Assembly: GCF_016862955.1 (NCBI RefSeq)
Contig: NZ_BONY01000007.1
Coordinates: 124,001-188,000, forward strand
Direction of reading: 5' to 3'
DNA from: Rhizocola hellebori
GTDB lineage: Bacteria; Actinomycetota; Actinomycetes; Mycobacteriales; Micromonosporaceae
DNA: 64,000 bases
The notes under the pieces were generated by a model. That model made no database searches. It was not told where the DNA came from and saw nothing but the letters and a program-made list of their open reading frames with translations. This document shows positions 58,543 to 64,000 of the stretch, piece by piece. A program made the position numbers and the translations under genes. Position 1 is the first letter of the stretch. Each line of letters opens with the position of its first letter.

Positions 58543-60510
58543 TCACACCGGCTCGCTGCCGGGGACCTTAGGGTTGTATCGAAGCACCGTTGCCGAGTTG
58601 AGCACGACTGAGATGAAGCTGGCAGCGTGGAAGAGTACTGCGGTCCCGGGCGAGATGAGCCCGAACAGCGCCAGGATCAGGCCGCCGATGTTGTAGGCGG
58701 TCGCAAACAGAATGTTGAGCCGGATGGTGGAGATACCCCTACGCGCGAGCTTCATCGCAGCAAGGACTCGGTTGAGGTTGTCGCCGTGCACCACCACGTC
58801 GGCTGCCAGCGCGCTCACTTCGGCGCCCGCCGTCACCATGGCTATGCCGACATCAGCGGCGGCAAGCGCGGTGGCATCGTTGATGCCGTCGCCGACCATG
58901 GCGACGGTGTGACCTTCGCGTTGCCGCATCTGCACCTGATCGAGCTTGGCCTGAGGTGTGGCCTGTGCGCGGTAGGCGATGCCCAGTTGCTGTGCAACGG
59001 CGCGGGCTGGGTCGTCGCGGTCGCCGGTGATCATGACGATCTGTTTCACCCCAAGGCGTTTCAGCCCGGCGATGACCTCGCTCGCCTCGCGGCGCGGCTC
59101 GGCGAGGAAGCCGAGCAGGCCGATGATGACACCGTCCCTGATCAGATAGGCGATGGTGCGGCCCTCGGCTTCACGCCGCAGCGCAATCTCACGCACAATG
59201 CCGGTGATGGTGACACCGATCTGATCCAGATAACGTTCGTTGCCGACGACGAGAGAGTGCTGCTGGAACGTGGCTTTGACACCGTGCCCCGCGGCCAGTT
59301 CGAACGCGTCCGGGTCAGGCACCACCATGCCCTGCGCCTCAGCGGTTGTGACCACCGCACGCGCTAGCGGATGGCTGGACTGCTTTTCGGCGATTGCCGC
59401 CAGCTGCAAGACCTCCGCGTCGGTATAGCCGAACCCGTCGATGGCATTGAGTGCCGGGGTAGATGAGGTCAGGGTCCCGGTTTTGTCGAGCAGCACGATG
59501 CTCGCGCGACTGGCGGCCTCGAGACTGGCCGCCCCCTTGACCACGATGCCGCGCCGGGCGGCGTTGCCGACCGTGGCGATGATGGCCAGTGGGGTGGAAG
59601 CCGCGAACGCGCAAGGCGTGATGACGAGCAGGATGGTCGCCACCCGCTCCAGGGAGCCGGTCAGCAGTCCAGCGACCGCGGCCACGAGCAGGACCAGCGG
59701 CAGGAACCACAGCAGGAACAGATCCACCGTGCGCTTGGCCGGGATGTGCTCGCGTTGTGCCTTACGCATGAGCGCGACTATGCGTGCCACAGTGTTCTGG
59801 TCGGCGGTTTTGGCCGTGCGGATCTGGATGGCGCCTTGCAGGTTGTAGGTTCCGGCAAACACTTCCTCGCCTATGCCGCGCTCGGCAGGCACAGCTTCGC
59901 CGGTGAGCATCGACTCGTCGATGGTGGTGGCGCCGGTGAGGATCACGCCGTCGACGGGCATGCGCTCACCAGGATGCACGATGACCGTCTGTCCGATCTG
60001 GACATGTTCGACCGGAACAAGTTGCGTCTTGTCGCCGGGGATGGCCACGCGGGCCTGGCGGGGTACCAATTTGAGAAGCGCCTCCACGGCGGATCGCGCG
60101 TGCCGGCCAGTCCAGGCCATCAGAGTCTCGCCGACCCAAAGGATGAACACCACCCACGATGCGTACCAATATTCGCCCTCATAGACGACGGCGACGAGCG
60201 CGATCGTGATGAACACTTCGGTGTTCAGCTTGTTGCGTAGCTTGACTTCCGTGCTGACCAGAGTCTTGAGCGCGATCCAGAACATCGGGTAACCCAGCGT
60301 CAGCCCGACTACCCCGATGACGACCGCGACATCTGTCCAGGGTGGACGGTCGATGAAGAGGTTGATGATCGCGCCAGAGATCATGCATGCGGCTGAGGCG
60401 ACCAGGAAGCGGAGGTTGCGCTTGAGCAAGCGTTCCTGGCTCAGATCAGCCTCGCCGAAGAGTCCTGCGGTCGAGGGTTCTGTCGCGACAGGTGTAGCGG
60501 TGGCGGACAT
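58543..60510 (-). CDS. P1B-type heavy-metal-translocating ATPase with a TPC motif
   Basis: A 655-residue P-type ATPase. The phosphorylation site is DKTGTLT, with TGEAVP in the actuator domain, SSHPLA in the nucleotide domain and GDGIND. The metal-site helix reads TPCAFAASTP where classical copper or zinc pumps have CPC, a pattern assigned to the P1B-5-like group (proposed Ni/Fe/Co substrates), though specificity is not certain. There is no N-terminal HMA metal-binding domain; the first ~50 residues are plain. A weak ribosome site AAGGAAGG lies in the stop region of the upstream gene, 18 nt away, so the genes are co-transcribed. It should move a metal ion across the inner membrane, probably outward. 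Confidence 0.92.
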   Translation of the reverse strand: MSATATPVATEPSTAGLFGEADLSQERLLKRNLRFLVASAACMISGAIINLFIDRPPWTDVAVVIGVVGLTLGYPMFWIALKTLVSTEVKLRNKLNTEVFITIALVAVVYEGEYWYASWVVFILWVGETLMAWTGRHARSAVEALLKLVPRQARVAIPGDKTQLVPVEHVQIGQTVIVHPGERMPVDGVILTGATTIDESMLTGEAVPAERGIGEEVFAGTYNLQGAIQIRTAKTADQNTVARIVALMRKAQREHIPAKRTVDLFLLWFLPLVLLVAAVAGLLTGSLERVATILLVITPCAFAASTPLAIIATVGNAARRGIVVKGAASLEAASRASIVLLDKTGTLTSSTPALNAIDGFGYTDAEVLQLAAIAEKQSSHPLARAVVTTAEAQGMVVPDPDAFELAAGHGVKATFQQHSLVVGNERYLDQIGVTITGIVREIALRREAEGRTIAYLIRDGVIIGLLGFLAEPRREASEVIAGLKRLGVKQIVMITGDRDDPARAVAQQLGIAYRAQATPQAKLDQVQMRQREGHTVAMVGDGINDATALAAADVGIAMVTAGAEVSALAADVVVHGDNLNRVLAAMKLARRGISTIRLNILFATAYNIGGLILALFGLISPGTAVLFHAASFISVVLNSATVLRYNPKVPGSEPV

Positions 60511-60528
60511 GGCTTGACCGAACCTTCC

Positions 60529-61584
60529 TTAGGAGATTGCATCCACCGGGCACTGCTGAACACACGCGTAACAACTCAGGCAGCCCTGCGGGTCGAAGAG
60601 TGTTGCTTTGTGGTTGTCTTTGAGGCTCATCGCGCCTTTGGGGCAAACCTTGACGCAGATGTCGCAGCCATCGATGCACTTCGGCTCATCAACCACTGGC
60701 AGGAATCCTGCTGGGGCGAGCGTGGCGGGGTACAGGAAACATAGCAATTGCTGCTTGCACACATCGGTCGGCGACCAGCTCGGGAAGTCGATCGCGACGA
60801 GGACGCCCATGGCGGCAATGGTGACCGTCCAAAAAATAACGCCCCACAGGTTCACGTCGGCAAGCCGCGCCAGAGCGCCGGACGCCGCGCCAAGCATCAC
60901 TGCGAGCGGAATTCCTTGCGGCAGGCCAGGTTGAGCCGGCATACGTGGGTACACCAAAGCGAAAAGCACCGACAGCACATACGACAGGCCAGCGATAGCC
61001 AGACCGGCCCGCCATCCCATGATGAGCCCGGCCGGGACTCCCAATATGACGGCTGGCCACAGGCCCGCTCCGACACCCATCTCGACACGACGGCGCCACG
61101 GGAAGCTCACCACGTCGGCAACAAGCCGCGGGAAGCTCTGTTCCAACCACTGCGGCAGATCGTCGATCTCGATGGGCCCGAACACGACTCGCCAACCGGT
61201 GCGGTGGCGGACTTCTTTGACATTGACGCCGGGAGCCGCCAGCCGGGGCAGAACGAGCCGGTGGTGGTCCACGAGCTTGTCTATTCCCGATAGTTTGATC
61301 GCTGCCTCGACCTCGTCGGTACCGAAGTGACCGCCCGCCGATGCACACCACACGTTGACTCCACCGGTCGGTGCGATGAGCAGATAGCAGTCGTAGTTGG
61401 CAAGGACCCGGGATACCAGCCGCACGGTGTGATCGAAGTTCGCGGTGACGAACACCGGTGAGTTGCGGTCCGGGTTGCCGAATGTGCGGAGTCCTGGCTC
61501 GACCGGGAACGGGAACGACCGGAATATCAGCTGCGCGGCGGACCGCAGCCCGCCGGTGATCAGGCTGCTGCTTGCTGCAGGCAT
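60529..61584 (-). CDS. HgcA/CdhD-type corrinoid membrane protein fused to an HgcB-like 2[4Fe-4S] ferredoxin
   Basis: A 351-residue fusion. Residues ~30-150 match the corrinoid-binding domain of HgcA and the CdhD family: FVTANFDHTVRLVSRVL, then the cap helix GGVNVWCASAGGHFGTDE with Cys80, then HHRLVLPRLAAPGVNV and TGWRVVFGPIEIDDLP. In HgcA the cap-helix Cys ligates cobalt and the motif is N(V/I)WCA(A/G)GK; here it is NVWCASAGG. Residues ~170-295 form about four membrane helices. Residues ~300-351 hold two cluster motifs (Cys303, 307, 310, 314; Cys335, 338, 341, 345) as in HgcB. GAGGGG lies 6 nt before ATG 61584. HgcA/B methylate mercury in anaerobes, and the motif change makes that function uncertain here. 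It may move a methyl group to or from a metal or metalloid. Confidence 0.85.
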   Translation of the reverse strand: MPAASSSLITGGLRSAAQLIFRSFPFPVEPGLRTFGNPDRNSPVFVTANFDHTVRLVSRVLANYDCYLLIAPTGGVNVWCASAGGHFGTDEVEAAIKLSGIDKLVDHHRLVLPRLAAPGVNVKEVRHRTGWRVVFGPIEIDDLPQWLEQSFPRLVADVVSFPWRRRVEMGVGAGLWPAVILGVPAGLIMGWRAGLAIAGLSYVLSVLFALVYPRMPAQPGLPQGIPLAVMLGAASGALARLADVNLWGVIFWTVTIAAMGVLVAIDFPSWSPTDVCKQQLLCFLYPATLAPAGFLPVVDEPKCIDGCDICVKVCPKGAMSLKDNHKATLFDPQGCLSCYACVQQCPVDAIS

Positions 61585-62234
61585 TTGCTGCCCCTCACGA
61601 TGTGAAACGAGCCGCCATGAAACGACTCGACCCCAACGTGTTCCAGCCCGCGCTGGCCGAGCTTCTCGGCGAGGTCCTCCGTGTGATGGGTGGTGGTCTG
61701 GGTGACCGCATACGTGAGCGCCATCAGGGGTAGGCGCTGTAGCTGATACCACAACCGGCTCAGCCTTGCGGCCGGGGCGACCTCGTCTGCGACTATGAGC
61801 GTGCCGCCGGGGCGAAGGAGCCGGTACGCCTCATCGAGAGCGAACCGCTCCTCGGCCTTGCTGAGCTCGCTGAGGACCAGGCAGCACACCACGAAATCGA
61901 AGCTGCGGCCGGCGAGTACCCGATCCAGACCGGTGATGTTCAGCTCATGCAGCTCCAACCGGCCCGTGCCCAGCTCGGGAGCAAGCTTGCGTCGGGCAAC
62001 GTCAAGCATCTGCTTGGAGCGATCGACACCGGTGACGGTGCACCGGCGGGCGAGCAGCAAACTGGTGACAGCCCCTGTTCCACAACCGATTTCAAGGACC
62101 TCGCTACCTTCGTTGACGCGGTCTGCAACCTGGCGGTAGAGCCGGCCGATCCGCCCGAGACTGATCATCCTCATACCGAGGTCATAACGTCCTGCGCTGG
62201 TCTCCAGCAGCTTCATAAATACGAACGAGGACAC
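61560..62234 (-). CDS. Class I SAM-dependent methyltransferase
   Basis: A 224-residue methyltransferase of the UbiE/ArsM-like group. Motif I is VLEIGCGTGAVTSLLL, then TVTGVDRSKQMLDVARRKL, FDFVVCCLVLSEL and RLLRPGGTLIVADEV. It lacks the extra Cys triad of classical ArsM but has Cys residues in CC of VVCCLV. The start is GTG 62234 or ATG 62216; neither has a good ribosome site. Its 3' end overlaps the HgcA-like gene by 25 nt. As a neighbour of a corrinoid protein it could be the methyl donor side of the pathway (methyl-corrinoid formation or product methylation), but this is inference. Confidence 0.85.
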   Translation of the reverse strand: MSSFVFMKLLETSAGRYDLGMRMISLGRIGRLYRQVADRVNEGSEVLEIGCGTGAVTSLLLARRCTVTGVDRSKQMLDVARRKLAPELGTGRLELHELNITGLDRVLAGRSFDFVVCCLVLSELSKAEERFALDEAYRLLRPGGTLIVADEVAPAARLSRLWYQLQRLPLMALTYAVTQTTTHHTEDLAEKLGQRGLEHVGVESFHGGSFHIVRGSKCLQQAAA

Positions 62235-62240
62235 AAGAAA

Positions 62241-62738
62241 TCACCCGGCTCGGCTTGTTGAGGCAGCATCTACGCTCTCTGGTGTCGGTGCGGCACAGCA
62301 GTCTTGGGTGCATCCTTCGAGGCACTGCTGGCCCGGCGGGGCTGGCGGTGGGCCAAACGCCCGCAGGCAGAGCGTGACCGCGACTGCCGTCGCCGGGAGG
62401 ATCGGATATCCCAACGCACCCACCATCAACAAGACTGCGCCGGCTACCAGCTGCCATGGCACCCTGCGGGTCGCAAGCAGCTGGCGGGCATATCCCAGCA
62501 ACATGGGGGCGCCGAACAGGACAGCGATCCAAAGAACTCGAAGCGCGGCCAGCCTGGCGGTGGTGGACTGCGTGATAACAGGTGCCAGGAGCCCGGCGAG
62601 GGTCAACAACGCACTCGCCAGCGCGCTGAATTTGACCAACGTTCGCCGCCTTCGATTGCCGAGCTCGACGCTTTCCGCAAAGGTGCGCGGCACCTCATCG
62701 GGACCGCAGCACCCCGGGTCGTATCTCCTGCCCATCAT
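62241..62738 (-). CDS. Cys-rich small membrane protein
   Basis: A 165-residue membrane protein with a CC pair near the N-terminus (PGCCGPDE), three or four helices (~35-125) and a Cys-rich C-terminal tail (QQCLEGCTQDCCAAP), five Cys in about 20 residues. Such tails can bind soft metals. It is the first gene of the five-gene operon and starts with ATGATG at 62738; no strong ribosome site is seen. Family not recognised. It may pass metal to the pump or hold it near the corrinoid protein (inference). Confidence 0.75.
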   Translation of the reverse strand: MMGRRYDPGCCGPDEVPRTFAESVELGNRRRRTLVKFSALASALLTLAGLLAPVITQSTTARLAALRVLWIAVLFGAPMLLGYARQLLATRRVPWQLVAGAVLLMVGALGYPILPATAVAVTLCLRAFGPPPAPPGQQCLEGCTQDCCAAPTPESVDAASTSRAG

Positions 62739-62818
62739 TGGCCCTCTCGATACAGGCGTCGCACAAATCGACTTACATCACCAGTCTCTGTGCACAACTT
62801 GTCCCATGTCAATAGGAT

Positions 62819-62838
62819 GTATCTTAAAAAGCAGATAC
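62819..62838 (-). promoter_or_regulatory. Inverted repeat upstream of the HgcA-like operon
   Basis: GTATCT and AGATAC form a perfect 6-bp inverted repeat with an 8-nt A-rich spacer. It lies about 80 nt before the first gene of the minus-strand operon. On the minus strand TTGACA, a possible -35 element, follows 8 nt downstream of the repeat. It could be an operator for a CmtR-like repressor, although its core differs from the sites at 48467 and 55801. Confidence 0.4.
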
Positions 62839-62945
62839 GTTTTTTGGAACGTCCTGACCTGCGAGATGTCCTGCTTGTCGGTGGTTGCAACGCCCGTAGG
62901 CCCGCCTGCCACGGGGGATGACAGACGGGCCGACGAGCGGCGCTT

Positions 62946-63446
62946 TCAGCGCGCGAACGCGCCTGGGCGCAGCAACCGAAACAACACAATGCCGGTGATG
63001 ATCAAGGTGACTATCTTGAATTCCAGCCCGTACAGCGGCAGCGAGGCGGCGAAAAACGTGGTGCCCAATGTCGCCAGCAGCGGCAGCGGGCAGCCGGGGC
63101 AGGCGAAGGCGCTAAAGCCCAGCAGCAGCCCGCCGCCGACCGTGCAAACACCGGATCTTGCGGCCGCGCGGCGGGCCTTGAGAAGCCGGAAGCTCTGCAC
63201 CATGAGAACCGCCGCGGTGACCGCCAGCAAGACGTTGAGCACGATCATCCCGGTTAAGTACGGGAGCCCGAAGTACTCGGTGTACCCACTGAACGTGCCC
63301 AGTTTCGTGGTGGTCAGGTCTGCTTCGCGCCCACCCTCGCGCATATCGAACCACATGTAGAGGCCGAATATCACGACGCTGAGTGTGAGAACGCTCCGCG
63401 TACGAAGGATCGGCAAGAGCCGGGACCACCGGCCGCCAGGCGTCAT
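62946..63446 (-). CDS. Small membrane protein with CPGC motif
   Basis: A 166-residue membrane protein with about four helices. The third helix begins FSAFACPGCPLPLLATLG; the CPGC pair flanked by Pro is typical of proteins that pass soft metals or use redox Cys. The N-terminus has a long loop (MREGGREADLTTTKLGTFSGYTEYFGLP). ATG 63446 is chosen because AAAGGAGG lies 7 nt upstream; the earlier in-frame codons lack a site. It is not overlapped by the operon to its left and probably has its own promoter. Function unknown; metal transport or electron transfer is possible. Confidence 0.8.
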   Translation of the reverse strand: MTPGGRWSRLLPILRTRSVLTLSVVIFGLYMWFDMREGGREADLTTTKLGTFSGYTEYFGLPYLTGMIVLNVLLAVTAAVLMVQSFRLLKARRAAARSGVCTVGGGLLLGFSAFACPGCPLPLLATLGTTFFAASLPLYGLEFKIVTLIITGIVLFRLLRPGAFAR

Positions 63447-63492
63447 CGTGCCAACCTCCTTTCTCATTGCCGCTCCGTGTCGCGGTGTCCGC

Positions 63493-64000
63493 TCAACCCA
63501 GCCCGAGGAAGTACAGCTGACACTTGAGCCACACCTGTGTGGCCACCAGCCGGCCCAAGGACGCGCCAGTGGTGATGTCGTCGCGGTAGTGAACTCCACC
63601 CCAGAGGCGCGACAGCCCGGTGTCGTCGGCCATGGCGGAGTACGTTGCATAGTTGAGTAGGACATCATTTGCTGGTGCGAAGCCAGGTTCGGCCACCGAT
63701 GACAAGGCTGGGACCGTGACAGTGAAGCCGAAGTAGTCGCTTCCCTTGAACAACTTCATGGTTTCGGCCCAGGCCGCAGAGAAGGTGGTGTGCCCCGAGT
63801 TGAAGGCCGGGAACGGTGGGGTCGGGAAATGCCGTGGTTTGTAGGGGTGCCATGTGCCACCATCGATGAGCTGGGTGCCCAGGCCGGGGCCTGCCCAGGC
63901 GCTCACTTGCTGGCCGTTGAACAGCCTGCGGATCCCGCTGATGGGCCGGACAGAGGTGAAAGCGCGCTTGTTGTCCCAGACGGCGATGCTTGAGTCGAAC
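63493..64000 (-). CDS. Vanadium-dependent haloperoxidase/PAP2 family protein, N-terminus cut by the window edge
   Basis: At least 169 residues of the C-terminal part of a PAP2/vanadium haloperoxidase-fold enzyme; the frame is open at the right edge. The vanadate pocket residues are in order: Lys and Arg in DNKRAFTSVRP, SGH in FNSGHTTFSAA, and Arg and His in SRLWGGVHYRDD. Such enzymes use peroxide to oxidise halides or act as phosphatases. The N-terminus and any signal peptide are not seen. It has no obvious tie to the metal operon. Confidence 0.85.
   Translation of the reverse strand, partial: FDSSIAVWDNKRAFTSVRPISGIRRLFNGQQVSAWAGPGLGTQLIDGGTWHPYKPRHFPTPPFPAFNSGHTTFSAAWAETMKLFKGSDYFGFTVTVPALSSVAEPGFAPANDVLLNYATYSAMADDTGLSRLWGGVHYRDDITTGASLGRLVATQVWLKCQLYFLGLG

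Noticed and set aside
1-64000. CRISPR arrays, tRNA or rRNA genes, insertion sequences
   Set aside because: I saw no regularly spaced repeats, cloverleaf-like sequences, conserved rRNA words or transposase motifs.

Overview
The window is high-GC DNA with dense, same-strand genes. Many of them (for example at 1205, 6931, 12017, 18170, 28116, 29123, 30770, 33959, 34213, 35478 and 52490) start inside the stop codon of the gene before, as ATGA. Several others appear leaderless. This, together with MbtH-type, CmtR-type and DUF169 proteins, points to an actinomycete (Actinomycetota). I cannot name a genus. No rRNA, tRNA, CRISPR array or insertion sequence was recognised.

Positions 1 to about 47.1 kb are most of a non-ribosomal peptide (NRPS) cluster, cut by the left edge. 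Its core is a C-A-PCP protein (Thr-like specificity code), then C-A-PCP-Cy-A-PCP-Cy (codes like beta-alanine and cysteine), then a degenerate-A-PCP-oxidase protein. This is the architecture known from BlmVII, BlmIV and BlmIII of bleomycin, where it makes Thr-betaAla-bithiazole. Around it lie homologues of other bleomycin-family functions: an O-carbamoyltransferase, a GT9 glycosyltransferase, an HldE-type heptose kinase/nucleotidyltransferase, an MbtH protein, an asparagine synthetase, a TauD/SyrP-type oxygenase and free-standing carrier and condensation proteins. Unusual parts are three Asp/Asn beta-hydroxylase paralogues (one without its metal ligands), two condensation domains without the catalytic His, a carrier domain with Thr in place of the phosphopantetheine Ser, an MbtH fusion, a VOC-glycosyltransferase fusion, two ankyrin proteins and a C39-peptidase ABC exporter. 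At the right end of the cluster an inositol-dehydrogenase-like gene, a C-PCP gene and an inosose-aminotransferase-like gene sit together. No polyketide synthase and no thioesterase is present, so the left half of a bleomycin-type backbone, if it exists, must lie outside the window.

From about 47.1 kb to the right edge the content changes to accessory metal and thiol functions: two DUF169 paralogues, an organomercurial-lyase (MerB) family protein, two CmtR-like ArsR regulators, a small two-helix membrane protein with a vicinal Cys pair, and a five-gene minus-strand operon (62738 to 57800). That operon encodes a Cys-rich membrane protein, a SAM methyltransferase, a membrane protein joining an HgcA/CdhD-type corrinoid domain to an HgcB-like 2[4Fe-4S] ferredoxin, a TPC-type P1B ATPase and a DUF169 protein. 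A similar imperfect palindrome occurs upstream of several of these genes. The window ends inside a vanadium-haloperoxidase/PAP2 gene. The metal operon, with its HgcA-HgcB-like fusion, is the most unusual system in the window.
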